From positions 1,984,001 to 2,048,000 of the forward strand of contig NZ_CP166097.1 of NCBI RefSeq assembly GCF_041228105.1: a stretch of DNA of 64,000 nt, written 5' to 3'. The translations under genes and the position numbers were made by a program. Numbering within the stretch: the first letter of the stretch is position 1; each line of letters opens with the position of its first letter. The notes below the pieces were generated by a model, which worked only from the letters and a program-made list of their open reading frames with translations, had not been told where the DNA came from and did not search any database. Shown piece after piece: positions 29,493 through 40,711 of the stretch. Source of the DNA: Pectobacterium aroidearum. Lineage in GTDB: Bacteria > Pseudomonadota > Gammaproteobacteria > Enterobacterales > Enterobacteriaceae.

Positions 29493-30710
29493 ATGGGTTT
29501 TTCTCAGGCGGTCAGTGGCTTAAACGCGGCATCTAATAACCTGGATGTTATCGGTAATAACATCGCTAACTCAGCAACAGTAGGTTTTAAATCCGGTACT
29601 GTCACATTTGCTGATATGTTTGCAGGCTCTAAAGTGGGTATGGGTGTGAAGGTTGCATCGGTATTGCAGGATTTCGGTAATGGTACCGTCACCTCCTCTT
29701 CACGAGACCTGGATATTGCGATTAGCGGCGGTGGTTTTTACCGTCTGCAGGATACCAACGGTTCCGTCTATTACAGCCGTAATGGTCAATTCATGCTGAA
29801 CGGCCGTAATATTGTCAACGCACAAGGTATGCAACTGACGGGTTACCCGGTAGCGGGGACGCCTCCAGTTGTTCAAACGGGTGCCGATCCCGTTCCGTTG
29901 ACGATTCCTGATGGCGACATGTTAGCGAACCGTACGACAACTGCGTCCATTAAAGCCAACCTGAAATCTTCAGACTCAGTTCCAGCAAACTCCTGGGCGA
30001 CAACACCTGGTGGAGAAGGTACCTATAACAGCAAGACTGCACTAACAACCTATGATGGTCAGGGTAACGTGCATAACTACACGCTGTATTTTGTCAAAAC
30101 GGCGAATAATACGTGGCAGACGTATGCGAAAGATGACGCAGTCACCCCTGCTACTTATCAAAATGCTGGAACGCTGAATTTTGAAGCAAATGGTGCTTTA
30201 AGTTCCACTGGTGCCACTGCTCATACGCCTTTTACTATCAATATGACTGGGACGAATGGCGCGGCAGGTGGTACGTTCGCTCTCGATTTGACGGGAAGCG
30301 TGCAGCAAAATACCGAATATAGCTACAAGAGCCCAACTCAGAATGGTTTCGGTCCGGGATCGCTGACTGGCTATGCTATCAATGACGACGGTACTATCGT
30401 GGGTAGCTATAGTAATGGTCAGAAACAGGCTCTGGGTCAGATTCTTCTGGCTGGTTTTGCTAACCCAGAAGGTTTATCACCTGAAGGCGACAACGCGTGG
30501 TCTGAAACGGCAAGCTCTGGTCAGGCTGTTGTCGGTCTCGCTGGTAGCGGAAACCTGGGTAAGCTAGTGGGTAAATCCACCGAAATGTCGAACGTTGATT
30601 TGAGTAAAGAGCTGGTCAACATGATTGTTGCGCAGCGTAACTACCAGTCGAATGCGCAAACCATCAAAACGCAGGATTCCATTCTGCAAACGCTGGTTAG
30701 CCTGCGTTAA
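29493..30710 (+). CDS. flgE: flagellar hook protein FlgE
   Basis: FlgE polymerises into the hook that couples motor and filament. The 405 residues open with GFSQAVSGLNAASNNLDVIG and contain the rod/hook family pattern NNIANSATVGFKSG, hook D2 domain (around 160-290) and a C-terminal helix (KELVNMIVAQRNYQSNAQTI). GGAGAA lies upstream of the start. Confidence 0.97.
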   Translation: MGFSQAVSGLNAASNNLDVIGNNIANSATVGFKSGTVTFADMFAGSKVGMGVKVASVLQDFGNGTVTSSSRDLDIAISGGGFYRLQDTNGSVYYSRNGQFMLNGRNIVNAQGMQLTGYPVAGTPPVVQTGADPVPLTIPDGDMLANRTTTASIKANLKSSDSVPANSWATTPGGEGTYNSKTALTTYDGQGNVHNYTLYFVKTANNTWQTYAKDDAVTPATYQNAGTLNFEANGALSSTGATAHTPFTINMTGTNGAAGGTFALDLTGSVQQNTEYSYKSPTQNGFGPGSLTGYAINDDGTIVGSYSNGQKQALGQILLAGFANPEGLSPEGDNAWSETASSGQAVVGLAGSGNLGKLVGKSTEMSNVDLSKELVNMIVAQRNYQSNAQTIKTQDSILQTLVSLR

Positions 30711-30731
30711 TTATCCTAACGGGGACATTGC

Positions 30732-31487
30732 ATGGATCACGCGATTTATACAGCAATGGGTGGCGCGAGCCAGTCATTGGAAAAGCAGGCGATTACTGCG
30801 AACAACTTGGCTAACGCCTCAACGCCGGGTTTCCGGGCACAGCTTTCTGCACTGCGTGCTGTGCCGGTAAATGGGTTGACACTGCCCACCCGAACGCTGG
30901 TTGTTGCTTCAACGCCTGGTGCTGATATGACCGAAGGCGTGATGAATTATACTGGCCGTGCAATGGATGTCGCCTTACCGAAAGAGAGTTGGCTGGCAGT
31001 ACAAACAGCTAACGGCGGTGAGGCGTACACCCGTAATGGTAATATGGAGATCAACGCTGATGGGCAGTTAACTATCCAGGGGCGTGTAGTGATGGGCGAC
31101 GGTGGGCCGATTGACGTGCCGCCGCAGGCCCAGATCAGTATTTCTGCTGACGGTACGATTTCTGCTCTTAACCCTGGGGATCCACCGAATACGATTGCTC
31201 AGTTGGGGCGTTTGAAGCTCGTTAAGGCTACAGGACAAGAAGTTGAGCGGTCTGATGACGGTTTATTCCGCTTGACGCAACAGGCTCAGCAACAACGTGG
31301 TAATGTTCTGCAAAACGATCCCACCGTGCGCATTATGCCGGGCGTGATTGAAGGCAGTAATGTGAACACGGTCGATACTATGGTCGATATGATTGCCAAT
31401 GCTCGCCGATTTGAAATGCAGATGAAAGTCATTAGCAGCGTCGACGATAATGCACAACGCGCTAATCAGATATTAGCAATGGGTTAA
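30732..31487 (+). CDS. flgF: proximal rod protein FlgF
   Basis: FlgF is a rod subunit between the proximal and distal rod. The 251 residues have the N-terminal KQAITANNLANASTPGFRAQ and C-terminal VDTMVDMIANARRFEMQMKV motifs. The ribosome-binding site is GGGGAC, and flgG follows 27 bases later. Confidence 0.97.
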   Translation: MDHAIYTAMGGASQSLEKQAITANNLANASTPGFRAQLSALRAVPVNGLTLPTRTLVVASTPGADMTEGVMNYTGRAMDVALPKESWLAVQTANGGEAYTRNGNMEINADGQLTIQGRVVMGDGGPIDVPPQAQISISADGTISALNPGDPPNTIAQLGRLKLVKATGQEVERSDDGLFRLTQQAQQQRGNVLQNDPTVRIMPGVIEGSNVNTVDTMVDMIANARRFEMQMKVISSVDDNAQRANQILAMG

Positions 31488-31514
31488 GCGCCGAGTGCGC
31501 ACAGGAGTGAATAA

Positions 31515-32297
31515 ATGATCCGTTCTTTGTGGATTGCAAAAACCGGCTTGAATGCTCAGCAAACCAATATGGACGTTATTTCCAATAACTTGGCAAACGT
31601 CAGCACCAATGGTTTCAAGCGTCAGCGTGCGGTATTTGAAGACTTGATGTATCAAACAGTTCGTCAGCCTGGCGCTCAGTCTTCAGAACAAACGATGCTA
31701 CCGTCCGGCTTGCAGTTAGGTACCGGTGTTCGTCCGGTATCAACGGAGCGTATTCATACTCAGGGGACGTTTTCCGAAACCGGTAATTCTAAAGACGTTG
31801 CCATTAAAGGGCAGGGTTTCTTTCAGGTTCAGCTGCCTGATGGGACAACGGCTTATACGCGTGACGGTGCTTTCCAACTTGACGGTAACGGTCAGTTAGT
31901 GACGTCCAGCGGTTATCAGGTTCAGCCCGCTATTACTGTTCCGGCGAATGCGACAGAACTGAACATTGGCCGTGACGGTATTGTCAGCGTTAAAGTACAA
32001 GGGCAGGCGGCAACAAACCAGATCGGCCAGCTGACATTGACGACCTTCATTAATGATAGCGGCCTTGAGAGCATGGGTGAGAACCTGTATCTGGAAACCG
32101 CAAGCTCCGGTGCGCCAAATGAAACAAACCCAGGTTTGAATGGCGCAGGCTTGCTGTATCAGAAATATGTCGAAACCTCCAACGTCAATGTGGCGGAAGA
32201 GTTGGTATCGATGATTCAGACGCAGCGTGCTTATGAAATCAACAGTAAGGCAATTTCTTCTTCTGACCAAATGTTGCAGAAATTGACTCAACTGTAA
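31515..32297 (+). CDS. flgG: distal rod protein FlgG
   Basis: FlgG builds the distal rod that crosses the P and L rings. It has 260 residues, as in E. coli, with [20 protein letters not shown] at the N-terminus and [20 protein letters not shown] at the C-terminus. It is followed by a 175-base gap before flgH. Confidence 0.98.
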   Translation: MIRSLWIAKTGLNAQQTNMDVISNNLANVSTNGFKRQRAVFEDLMYQTVRQPGAQSSEQTMLPSGLQLGTGVRPVSTERIHTQGTFSETGNSKDVAIKGQGFFQVQLPDGTTAYTRDGAFQLDGNGQLVTSSGYQVQPAITVPANATELNIGRDGIVSVKVQGQAATNQIGQLTLTTFINDSGLESMGENLYLETASSGAPNETNPGLNGAGLLYQKYVETSNVNVAEELVSMIQTQRAYEINSKAISSSDQMLQKLTQL

Positions 32298-32472
32298 TAG
32301 GTAACTCGCTACTTTCAGGAACGAGGGCGGGTGCTCTGGTGGTCTGATGTTAGCAATATAGACAGTGTTTAACGGGGTAATGATGGCCATAAGCACCAGA
32401 TAAGTGGGGCCGATATGGTTTTGATTTACCCCGTGAATATGTGAAATAGATTAATTTAAGGCGATATCCGCA

Positions 32473-33192
32473 GTGATAATAAATGCAAAGTCGGTTATCA
32501 AACCACTCCGCCGACCCCGTCTGTTGGCATTGATCGCGATGTTAGCACTTAACGGTTGCGCCTATATTCCGCATGATAAAGTTGTCACTGGGCCTACAAC
32601 TGCCCAGCCTGCATCACCAGTGTTAGCGGGCCCTAATGGTTCTATTTTCCAGACTGTGCAGCCTATGAATTATGGCTACCAGCCGATGTTTGAGGATCGT
32701 CGCCCACGTAATATTGGCGACACATTGACGATCGTGTTGCAGGAGAATGTCAGCGCCAGTAAAAGTTCATCTGCTAATGCCGCTCGTAATGGATCGTCGA
32801 CGTTTGGTGTGACGACGACACCACGCTATCTCGAAGGACCTCTGGGTAACAACCGTGCTGCATTAGATGCCACAGGCACAAATGATTTCACCGGGAAAGG
32901 TGGCGCTAACGCCAACAATACGTTCAGCGGCACGATTACCGTTACTGTGGGGCAAGTGCTGGCCAATGGCAACCTACAGGTCGTTGGCGAAAAACAAATT
33001 GCCATTAATCAGGGAACAGAGTTTATACGTTTCTCTGGGGTAGTTAATCCGAGAACCATTAGTGGTAATAACTCGGTGCCATCAACCCAGGTTGCGGATG
33101 CGCGTATTGAATATGTCGGCAATGGCTATATTAACGAAGCGCAAAACATGGGCTGGTTACAGCGGTTCTTCCTCAATGTTTCTCCGTTCTAA
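32473..33192 (+). CDS. flgH: L-ring lipoprotein FlgH
   Basis: FlgH forms the outer-membrane L-ring bushing. The 239 residues begin with a lipoprotein signal peptide whose lipobox LNGC places the acylated cysteine at C29. The body contains [22 protein letters not shown], typical of the family. Start is GTG with AAGG eleven bases upstream; no ATG precedes the lipobox helix. The gap before it could house a weak internal promoter, but none is clear. Confidence 0.96.
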   Translation: MIINAKSVIKPLRRPRLLALIAMLALNGCAYIPHDKVVTGPTTAQPASPVLAGPNGSIFQTVQPMNYGYQPMFEDRRPRNIGDTLTIVLQENVSASKSSSANAARNGSSTFGVTTTPRYLEGPLGNNRAALDATGTNDFTGKGGANANNTFSGTITVTVGQVLANGNLQVVGEKQIAINQGTEFIRFSGVVNPRTISGNNSVPSTQVADARIEYVGNGYINEAQNMGWLQRFFLNVSPF

Positions 33193-33208
33193 GCTTAAGA
33201 GGCCTGCC

Positions 33209-34318
33209 ATGCGGATTGCATCATTTTTCACTGTACTGCTGACGTTACTGACGCTGAATATTGCCCCTGCGTCGGCAGAGAGAATTCGCGATCTGGTGAA
33301 CATCCAGGGCGTACGTGGTAATGCGTTGATTGGTTATGGTTTAGTCGTTGGTCTGGATGGTTCTGGTGACCAGACGATGCAGACGCCGTTTACCACGCAA
33401 AGCTTAACTAACATGCTTTCCCAATTAGGTATTACCGTGCCAGCCGGAACCAACATGCAACTGAAAAACGTTGCTGCGGTGATGGTCACGGCGGAGCTTC
33501 CGCCTTTCGGTAGAGCTGGCCAGAATATTGATGTTGTTGTTTCTTCACTCGGTAACGCGAAGAGCCTGCGCGGTGGGACACTGTTAATGACCCCATTGAA
33601 AGGGGTCGATAATCAGGTCTATGCCCTTGCTCAAGGTAATGTGCTGGTTGGCGGTGCTGGGGCATCCGCTGGCGGAAGTAGTGTTCAGGTTAACCAGCTT
33701 GCCGGCGGCCGGATCAGTAATGGTGCGGTTATCGAGCGAGAGTTACCCAGCACATTTGGTGCATCGAATACCATTATGCTGCAACTGAAAAATGACGACT
33801 TCTCCATGGCGCAGAAAGTGAGCGATGCCATTAACCGCTCTGGATATGGTGGCACGGCTACTCCGCTGGATTCTCGTACCATTCAGGTGCTTGCTCCACA
33901 TGGCAACAGTTCTCAGGTGCGCTTTTTGGCCGATGTCCAGAATATTGAAGTTAACGTCGGTATTCAGGATGCCAAGGTGGTGATCAATTCTCGCACAGGT
34001 TCTGTCGTGATGAACCGTGATGTCACGCTGGATAGCTGCGCTATCGCTCAGGGCAACCTTTCTGTGACGATTAATCAGCAGGCTAACGTCAGTCAGCCCA
34101 ATACCCCATTTGGCGGCGGGCAGACAGTTGTGACTCCGCAAACAGAGATTTCGGTTCAGCAGGCGGGTGGGGCTCTGCAGCGAGTCAATTCCAGCGCCAA
34201 CCTCAACAATGTCGTGCGTGCACTGAATTCTTTGGGGGCGACGCCGATGGAGCTGATGTCTATTCTGCAGGCGATGCAAAGCGCTGGCTGCTTGCGTGCC
34301 AAACTGGAAATTATCTAA
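33209..34318 (+). CDS. flgI: P-ring protein FlgI
   Basis: FlgI forms the periplasmic P-ring around the rod. The 369 residues include a signal peptide cleaved near A23 (APASA then ERIRDL), the conserved [20 protein letters not shown] segment, and two cysteines (DSCAIAQ and SAGCLRAK) that form the stabilising disulfide. AAGAGG lies upstream of the ATG at 33209; the longer frame from 33062 overlaps flgH and is not used. Its stop overlaps flgJ by one base. Confidence 0.97.
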   Translation: MRIASFFTVLLTLLTLNIAPASAERIRDLVNIQGVRGNALIGYGLVVGLDGSGDQTMQTPFTTQSLTNMLSQLGITVPAGTNMQLKNVAAVMVTAELPPFGRAGQNIDVVVSSLGNAKSLRGGTLLMTPLKGVDNQVYALAQGNVLVGGAGASAGGSSVQVNQLAGGRISNGAVIERELPSTFGASNTIMLQLKNDDFSMAQKVSDAINRSGYGGTATPLDSRTIQVLAPHGNSSQVRFLADVQNIEVNVGIQDAKVVINSRTGSVVMNRDVTLDSCAIAQGNLSVTINQQANVSQPNTPFGGGQTVVTPQTEISVQQAGGALQRVNSSANLNNVVRALNSLGATPMELMSILQAMQSAGCLRAKLEII

Positions 34319-35280
34319 TGAGTGATATACAGACGCTGAATAATGCGGCCTATGATGCGCAGTCCCTGAATACGCTGAAACGTGAAGTTTCAGGTAATCC
34401 CCAAAGTAAAGAGGGTATCAGGGCGGTTGCGCAACAGATGGAAGGTGTGTTTGTGCAATTGATGATGAAAAGCATGCGTTCTGCGATTCCGCAGGACGGG
34501 CTCTTCAACAGCGATCAGACGCGTCTGTATACCTCAATGTATGACCAGCAAATTGCCCAGGAGATCTCAACGAAGGGCAAGGGATTGGGGCTCGCGGATG
34601 TCATGGTTGAGCAATTGACTCGTCAATCTCCCGATGCGGCAGCAGCTAAAGCACCGGTCCCTTCTGTTCCATTAACATTCGATGGTGATGTGCTAAAAAC
34701 CATGCCAACGGCGGCCGTCGAGCAGATGGTGCGTAAAGCGCTGCCTAAACTGCCCACTACCGGTTCAGCCTTGCCGCTATCCAATAGTAACTTTGTGTCG
34801 CAGATTTCTTTGCCCGCTCAGATTGCTAGCCAGCATAGCGGTATACCCCACCATCTTATTATTGCTCAGGCGGCGCTTGAGTCTGGTTGGGGCCAGCGTG
34901 AAATTCCTACCGAAGATGGGCGTCCTAGTCACAACCTGTTCGGTATCAAAGCGGGCAGTAGCTGGAATGGGCCGACAACTGAGATCACCACGACAGAGTA
35001 TGAGCAGGGCGTAGCCAAGAAGGTCAAGGCGAGTTTCCGGGTGTACGATTCCTATATTGAAGCGATTGGCGATTATGTGAAATTGCTCACCAACAACCCA
35101 CGTTATTCAGCGGTGATGAGCGCTGGAACGGCTGAGCAGGCAGCTCATGCGTTACAAAAAGCGGGTTATGCAACGGATCCACAATATGCTCAGAAGCTGG
35201 TGAGCATGATCCAGCAAATGAAGAACTCAGGTGAGAAAGTGGCGAAGGCATATACGCACGATTTGAGCGGCCTATTTTAA
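34318..35280 (+). CDS. flgJ: rod-cap peptidoglycan hydrolase FlgJ
   Basis: FlgJ is a bifunctional rod-assembly cap and peptidoglycan hydrolase that opens the murein sacculus for the rod. The N-terminal rod-capping domain (EGVFVQLMMKSMRSAIPQDG) covers about 1-150. The C-terminal glucosaminidase-type domain has its catalytic glutamate at E188 (AQAALESGWGQREI). It is the last gene of the flgB operon. Confidence 0.97.
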   Translation: MSDIQTLNNAAYDAQSLNTLKREVSGNPQSKEGIRAVAQQMEGVFVQLMMKSMRSAIPQDGLFNSDQTRLYTSMYDQQIAQEISTKGKGLGLADVMVEQLTRQSPDAAAAKAPVPSVPLTFDGDVLKTMPTAAVEQMVRKALPKLPTTGSALPLSNSNFVSQISLPAQIASQHSGIPHHLIIAQAALESGWGQREIPTEDGRPSHNLFGIKAGSSWNGPTTEITTTEYEQGVAKKVKASFRVYDSYIEAIGDYVKLLTNNPRYSAVMSAGTAEQAAHALQKAGYATDPQYAQKLVSMIQQMKNSGEKVAKAYTHDLSGLF

Positions 35281-35288
35281 TTTTTTAT

Positions 35289-35315
35289 TCAAGATTTGCG
35301 CTTCCTGACCGATAA
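35289..35315 (+). promoter_or_regulatory. FliA (sigma-28) promoter of flgKL
   Basis: TCAAGATT (-35, 35289-35296), exactly 11 bases, then ACCGATAA (-10, 35308-35315). It lies 90 bases upstream of flgK and gives hook-associated proteins class 3 expression in addition to read-through from flgB. Confidence 0.85.
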
Positions 35316-35404
35316 AGTAATTAACTTATGTAGCGTATTTGCTGCTTTCAGCATTTGGTTAATCGCGCAGGGCGAAAGAGCCTGTGTAAAAGGAACAACA
35401 CCCT

Positions 35405-37111
35405 ATGTCCAATTTAATTAACACCGCGATGAGTGGCTTAAAAGGTGCACAGGTTGCGCTCAGTACGGTGAGTAACAACATTAGTAATCAGGCTGTTACT
35501 GGCTATAGCCGGCAAAATGCGATACTTGAGCAGGCGACTAGCAGCAGCACATCGGCTGGATATATTGGTAACGGTGTCAATGTTGTTAGTATCAACCGCC
35601 AATACAACGAATTTATCACCAATCAGCTGCGTGCTGCGCAAACAACAAGCAGCTCTGTCACGGCGTACTACGAGCAGATCTCCAAGATTGATAACTTGCT
35701 GGCCAGCAGCACAACAAGCCTTTCATCAACGATTCAGGGTTTCTTTTCTAACCTGCAAAACCTGACCAGTAACGCCGGCGATTCATCGACTCGCCAAACC
35801 GTGCTGGGTAAGGCAGAAGGGCTGGTAAACCAGTTTAAAGTTACAGATAAATATTTGCGTGATATGGACAGCGGTCTGAATACGCAGATTCAAAGCACCG
35901 TTGGTCAGGTTAATACATATACTGAACAAATTGCGTCTTTAAACAATGAAATCACGAAGCTAATGGGAGCAAATAGCGGCACGATGCCTAACGATTTGCT
36001 CGATCAGCGTGATCTTCTGGTCGATCAGCTCAATAAGCTGGTGGGTGTTGATGTTACTGTCCAGGATGGCATTGTTTACAACGTTGCATTGAAGAATGGT
36101 ACTAACCTGGTTCAGGCTGGAACGAGCAACCAACTGGTCGCCATTGGTTCTAGCGGCGATCCGACTCGCCTGACCGTTGGGTATAGAGACCAGACAAATG
36201 ATGTTGTCTCGCTGAATGAGAGTACTTTAACAGGTGGTTCATTAGGTGGGTTGCTCTCTTTCCGTACAGAAACGCTGGATGAGGCACGTAATCAGCTTGG
36301 GCAGCTCGCGTTGGCATTTGCCGATGCATTTAATGCTCAACATCAGCAAGGTTATGACCGTGATGGTGTTAAAGGCGGCGACTTTTTCTCTTTTGGTAAA
36401 GCGGTCGTTCTGAATGATAGCAAGAATGCTGGCAATGCCGTGTTAACGCCGTCTTACACCAATTCCAAAGATGTGCAGGCAACCAATTATTCGATCAAAT
36501 ACGATGGCGCTAACTGGCAAGTGACCCGTTTGTCTGACAATTCAAAATTCACTGCGGCAGTGACGACAGCGGGGACTCCTCCTGAGAGCAGCCTGAATTT
36601 TGATGGCATCAAAATGACGATTACGGGTACGCCGACGACAAACGATACTTTCCTGCTCAAGCCGGTTAACGACGTGATTATCGATATGTCGGTGGCTATT
36701 TCCGATCCTAGTAAAATTGCTGCGGCGTCCGTGAAGCTTGATGATGCTGGCAATCCTGTAGTAGATGGAAGCGGTAATCCTGTGTTTGGTGGTGTTAGCG
36801 ATAACACGAATGCTAAAGCGTTACTTGCACTGCAAAATGAAAAAATTGTGGGCGGTAAAGCGAGTATTTCCGGCGCATACGCGGGCTTGGTCGGAGAGAT
36901 TGGTAACCAAACCAGCACCCTGAAAATAAACAATACATCGCAGCAAAACGTTGTTAAGCAATTAACGGCAGAACAGCAGTCCGTATCTGGTGTAAACCTC
37001 GATGAAGAATACGGCGATCTGATGCGTTACCAGCAATACTATATGGCAAATGCTCAGGTAATAAAGACTGCACAATCTATATTTGATGCGCTGTTGGCGG
37101 CTCGTAGCTAG
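35405..37111 (+). CDS. flgK: hook-filament junction protein FlgK (HAP1)
   Basis: FlgK forms the first junction layer between hook and filament. The 568 residues carry the flagellin-like N-terminus (NTAMSGLKGAQVALSTVSNN) and C-terminal helix (YGDLMRYQQYYMANAQVIKT). It is exported with the help of FlgN. The middle region is Thr/Asn-rich and variable. Confidence 0.97.
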   Translation: MSNLINTAMSGLKGAQVALSTVSNNISNQAVTGYSRQNAILEQATSSSTSAGYIGNGVNVVSINRQYNEFITNQLRAAQTTSSSVTAYYEQISKIDNLLASSTTSLSSTIQGFFSNLQNLTSNAGDSSTRQTVLGKAEGLVNQFKVTDKYLRDMDSGLNTQIQSTVGQVNTYTEQIASLNNEITKLMGANSGTMPNDLLDQRDLLVDQLNKLVGVDVTVQDGIVYNVALKNGTNLVQAGTSNQLVAIGSSGDPTRLTVGYRDQTNDVVSLNESTLTGGSLGGLLSFRTETLDEARNQLGQLALAFADAFNAQHQQGYDRDGVKGGDFFSFGKAVVLNDSKNAGNAVLTPSYTNSKDVQATNYSIKYDGANWQVTRLSDNSKFTAAVTTAGTPPESSLNFDGIKMTITGTPTTNDTFLLKPVNDVIIDMSVAISDPSKIAAASVKLDDAGNPVVDGSGNPVFGGVSDNTNAKALLALQNEKIVGGKASISGAYAGLVGEIGNQTSTLKINNTSQQNVVKQLTAEQQSVSGVNLDEEYGDLMRYQQYYMANAQVIKTAQSIFDALLAARS

Positions 37112-37142
37112 TTTGACCATTTGAGAAAGAGGAATTGATACC

Positions 37143-38096
37143 ATGCGCTTAAGTACCAGCATGATGTACCAGCAAAATATGCAAGGCATTATTAATGGTC
37201 AGGCAACGTGGCAAAAAACGGGTGAGCAGTTATCAACCGGTAAACGCGTCGTAAATCCATCAGACGATCCGATTGCGGCGGCGAGCGCCATTATGCTTGG
37301 CCAGGCTCAATCAGAAAACAGTCAGTATACGTTGGCGCGTACGTTTGCTAAGCAAAGTATGTCTTTGGAAGAATCTATTCTTAATAAGAGCTCGACCACA
37401 ATTACCAGCGCATTGACTGAAGTCATCAAAGGCGGCGGTGTTTTGAATGACGACGACCGTAAATCGGTCGCGACTTCTCTGCGCGGTATGAAGGCTGAAT
37501 TGTTGAATATGGCTAACAGTACCGATGGTAATGGTAACTATATTTTTTCTGGTTATGAAACCGATAATCCTCCTTTTGTTGACGGTGCGACGGGAATTCA
37601 GTACGTCGGCGGAAATCAGGCCATTTCACAGCGTGTTGATTCCGCTCGAAATATGACAGTCGGCCATACTGGCTCTGCGGTTTTCAATGGTGTAACTGGT
37701 GATGCCAAAAAAGAACCGGATGGGAGTATCCAGTCGGATTTATTTGAAACGCTAGACATTGCAATTAAAGCGCTTGAAACCCCACTTGCGGATGCTGATG
37801 ATGTAACAAAAGCCAATGTTGCTGCAGCGTTAGAAACGGCAAACCGTGGTTTAAACAATTCACTTAATAACATCTCATCCGTTCGGGCCGAATTGGGTAT
37901 CCAGCTCAATGAGATTGATAATCTCGATGCGGTTGGTAAAGATCGTGATGTAGCGAATAAAACGACATTGTCGCAGTTGCAGGACACCGACTGGTATGAA
38001 GCGATCTCGTCTTATATCATGCAGCAGTCTTCTCTGCAGGCTTCTTATACGGCTTTCCAGAACATGCAGGGTATGTCGTTATTCCAGATGAAATAG
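37143..38096 (+). CDS. flgL: hook-filament junction protein FlgL (HAP3)
   Basis: FlgL forms the second junction layer below the filament. The 317 residues show the flagellin-like N-terminus (STSMMYQQNMQGIINGQATW, GKRVVNPSDDPIAAASAI) and a C-terminal helix ending TAFQNMQGMSLFQMK. AAAGAGG lies upstream. It closes the flg block before a terminator. Confidence 0.97.
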   Translation: MRLSTSMMYQQNMQGIINGQATWQKTGEQLSTGKRVVNPSDDPIAAASAIMLGQAQSENSQYTLARTFAKQSMSLEESILNKSSTTITSALTEVIKGGGVLNDDDRKSVATSLRGMKAELLNMANSTDGNGNYIFSGYETDNPPFVDGATGIQYVGGNQAISQRVDSARNMTVGHTGSAVFNGVTGDAKKEPDGSIQSDLFETLDIAIKALETPLADADDVTKANVAAALETANRGLNNSLNNISSVRAELGIQLNEIDNLDAVGKDRDVANKTTLSQLQDTDWYEAISSYIMQQSSLQASYTAFQNMQGMSLFQMK

Positions 38097-38136
38097 TAGT
38101 AATAGAAAACATTTATCTATTCTACTGTACGGTTTG

Positions 38137-38163
38137 AATACGCTTAAACCGGGCGTATTTTTT
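38137..38163 (+). terminator. rho-independent terminator after flgKL
   Basis: AATACGC and GCGTATT form a 7-bp stem around a 9-base loop and are followed by six T residues, 40 bases downstream of flgL. Confidence 0.85.
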
Positions 38164-38437
38164 GGGCGTGTCATTCTCTTTATTATATTGGATGACATGC
38201 CATTTTTTATCCTACCGTCATTGCTCTACATTTTCCCTTTTCCCTGTTAATTCTAATTCTCTTTATATTATCCTCATCTTGTTAGCGCATTGATATTTGA
38301 CATGGCATGTGTGACTACATGCTATTCCCCACGATCGCGACGGGGCTAATTATATAAAAATTGAAGTAGGGCATGGGCGACAGAAAAGCGGATCCCTGAC
38401 TAGTCAGTCACATCGACTTATGTTTGCTTATAGGAAA
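38164..38437. other. AT-rich spacer between convergent flgL and fliR
   Basis: No gene or clear terminator for the minus-strand fli operon is readable in this stretch; several overlapping copies of GACATGCCAT/GACATGGCAT-like words occur near 38194 and 38299 without evident function. Confidence 0.4.
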
Positions 38438-39223
38438 TTAGGGGCTGGATAGCTGGGTAAGGATATCAGCGAGTAAATCGAAAACTTCGCTGAATAAGTG
38501 CTCTGCAAATGGTGGGATTAACGGAATTAACAAACCTAGCGTCATGATACCCACGGTAAGGGTTATCGGGAAACCCACGACAAATATCGAGAGCTGTGGG
38601 GCAACGCGGTTAAGCATGCCTAAGGCCAGGTTAATAGTTAGCAGCAGGGTGATGATTGGCAGCGCCAGCATCAATCCGTTAATAAAAATCAGTCCACCGG
38701 CACGAGCAAGCGCGAGAAAGGCATGGCTGTTAATAGGATTGGTGCTGATGGGCAGAGTATAGAAGCTATCTGCTAATAACGAAATCATCCAGAGATGACC
38801 ATCAAATGTCAGGAACAGTAAGATGGCAAGAATATTCAGAAAACGCGCTATTACCTGCATATTCGGGCCGCCAGTGGGATCAAAAAAGGTCGCAAAGGCG
38901 AGTCCCATCTGTAAACCAATAAGTTCGCCGGCATGGCGAATCGCGGCAAATGCTAACTGCATTGACAGGCCGAGAGTAACGCCGATGAGAACTTGTTGTA
39001 TTAACAGCCATATACCCGCGACGGAAAAGATAGGCGTGGTGTTTAATGGCAAATAGGGCGCAACCAGTAGGGTGATCAGCACACCCAGACCAATTTTCAC
39101 CCGGTTCCCAATCGCTCTTTCGTTAAAGACAGGAGCAGTGCTAATCAACGCAAGAATTCTGACAAAAGGCCAGAAAAACTGGCTGACCCAATTCACCATG
39201 TCCCAACTATTAAACGTCAGCAT
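38438..39223 (-). CDS. fliR: flagellar export gate protein FliR
   Basis: FliR is one of the FliP5Q4R1 export-gate core subunits. The 261 residues are highly hydrophobic with about six helices ([18 protein letters not shown] at the N-terminus, [17 protein letters not shown] in the middle). It is the last gene of fliLMNOPQR, two bases after fliQ. Confidence 0.96.
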   Translation of the reverse strand: MLTFNSWDMVNWVSQFFWPFVRILALISTAPVFNERAIGNRVKIGLGVLITLLVAPYLPLNTTPIFSVAGIWLLIQQVLIGVTLGLSMQLAFAAIRHAGELIGLQMGLAFATFFDPTGGPNMQVIARFLNILAILLFLTFDGHLWMISLLADSFYTLPISTNPINSHAFLALARAGGLIFINGLMLALPIITLLLTINLALGMLNRVAPQLSIFVVGFPITLTVGIMTLGLLIPLIPPFAEHLFSEVFDLLADILTQLSSP

Positions 39224-39225
39224 GC

Positions 39226-39495
39226 TTACCCAATAATATTAGGTAACTGGCCGAATAGCGTACGCATGTAGTCCAGCATGAGGTTTAACATCCAGGGGCC
39301 AGCGATCACTAAAGTGAAGAATACGGTGAGGATTTTAGGGATAAACGACAGTGTCATTTCGTTTACCTGAGTCGCCGCCTGCAAGAGGCTGATCGTCAGC
39401 CCGCTGAGCAGTGCCGCTATCAATGGAGGGGCTGCAAGCGCCAATGCTATCTTCATTGCTTCATAGCCAAGCGCCATCACCGATTCTGGTGTCAT
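39226..39495 (-). CDS. fliQ: flagellar export gate protein FliQ
   Basis: FliQ is an 89-residue export-gate subunit with two membrane helices (about 14-38 and 52-74) joined by [19 protein letters not shown]. The length and order between fliP and fliR are canonical. Confidence 0.96.
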   Translation of the reverse strand: MTPESVMALGYEAMKIALALAAPPLIAALLSGLTISLLQAATQVNEMTLSFIPKILTVFFTLVIAGPWMLNLMLDYMRTLFGQLPNIIG

Positions 39496-39515
39496 AGTCG
39501 CATTCCTCTATCCGT

Positions 39516-40292
39516 CTAACTATAAAAACTTTGGGCTAATGAACCGAGTAGCAACTGCCAGCCATCGACTAATACAAAAAGCATGAGCTTGAAAGGCAAG
39601 GAAATGGTTGCCGGAGGAACCATCATCATCCCTAGTGCCATCAATACGCTGGCAACAACGAGGTCAATGATCAGGAAAGGGATAAATATAGTAAAGCCAA
39701 TCTGGAAAGCGGTTTTTAGTTCACTTGTCACAAATGCAGGGAGAAGCACACGCATGGGAACCGCTTCAGGCCCCTGAATTTCAGGAATTTCAGCCAACCG
39801 AGTAAACAACGCCAGATCGGTTTCCCGGGTTTGCCGCAGCATGAATTCACGCACAGGCTCTGCCCCGCGTTCGATGGCGACCTCCATACTGATTTGATCC
39901 TGGCTGAAGGGAAGATAGGCTTCTTCATAAACGCGGTTTAATACTGGCGACATAACAAAAAACGTCAGGAAAAGCGTCAGCCCTAACAAGACCTGGTTCG
40001 GTGGTGCGGTTGGCGTACCCAGCGCGTTGCGTAACAAGCTCAGTACAATGATGATCCGAGTGAAGCTAGTCATCATTAACAATGCGGCAGGAATAAACGT
40101 TAATGACGTGAGGAAAACCAGCGTTTGTACTGATAGCGTCCAGCTCTGTCCACCGTTAGGTAGCGGCTGAGTCACAATTCCAGGAAGCTGGGCCCACACC
40201 GATGGAGCCAGAAGCAATAAGCTGATGGCTAAACCATAGCGTAGCGTGCGTAACAAAGCGGTGATACGAAAATAATTAGGCAAGGCACTCAT
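39516..40292 (-). CDS. fliP: flagellar export gate protein FliP
   Basis: FliP is the main FliP5Q4R1 gate subunit. The 258 residues start with a cleavable signal peptide (SVWA then QLPG, near residue 34), unusual for an inner-membrane gate protein but normal for FliP. The family motif [19 protein letters not shown] and the loop [16 protein letters not shown] are intact. The gene overlaps fliO by four bases. Confidence 0.97.
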   Translation of the reverse strand: MSALPNYFRITALLRTLRYGLAISLLLLAPSVWAQLPGIVTQPLPNGGQSWTLSVQTLVFLTSLTFIPAALLMMTSFTRIIIVLSLLRNALGTPTAPPNQVLLGLTLFLTFFVMSPVLNRVYEEAYLPFSQDQISMEVAIERGAEPVREFMLRQTRETDLALFTRLAEIPEIQGPEAVPMRVLLPAFVTSELKTAFQIGFTIFIPFLIIDLVVASVLMALGMMMVPPATISLPFKLMLFVLVDGWQLLLGSLAQSFYS

Positions 40293-40711
40293 TCCGACTT
40301 TTCCGGACGCTTTAAAACTTTCTTTAACAGTTGGTTGAAATCGACCGGCTTGTTACCGCCAGCAGATGAACTGTCGTTGGTTGGTTGTGCTGGGAGCGTA
40401 TGCAGAGGTGTGATTTGTTGAGCAGTAACACCTAACACTAGCCAGGTATTATCAACTTCTACAATAACTACACGTTCACGTTGCCCAACAGGGCAACTGG
40501 ATACCACTTTTAGCAACTTATTTTGCTTGGCTTGCGGTACAAAACCCAGTTTGCGAACGAACCAGGCAATCAGCAGAATAAATAATAAAATACCAGCGAG
40601 CACACTACCAACCTGTGTCAGTAGCATGCTGCCGGTAAGTGGTGGCTCAGTAACAAGCGTCGACTGCTGACTTGTTACTGGAGTCGGAGGTGAGACCGAG
40701 GCTATTGCCAT
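40289..40711 (-). CDS. fliO: flagellar export gate assembly protein FliO
   Basis: FliO helps assemble the FliP ring. The 140 residues have one membrane helix ([19 protein letters not shown], about 32-50) followed by a cytoplasmic domain with [20 protein letters not shown]. It is somewhat longer than E. coli FliO (about 121) owing to N- and C-terminal extensions. It overlaps fliN by one base and fliP by four. Confidence 0.94.
   Translation of the reverse strand: MAIASVSPPTPVTSQQSTLVTEPPLTGSMLLTQVGSVLAGILLFILLIAWFVRKLGFVPQAKQNKLLKVVSSCPVGQRERVVIVEVDNTWLVLGVTAQQITPLHTLPAQPTNDSSSAGGNKPVDFNQLLKKVLKRPEKSE

Noticed and set aside
33062-33208. N-terminal extension of FlgI
   Set aside because: It lies inside flgH, lacks a ribosome-binding site and would bury the signal peptide.
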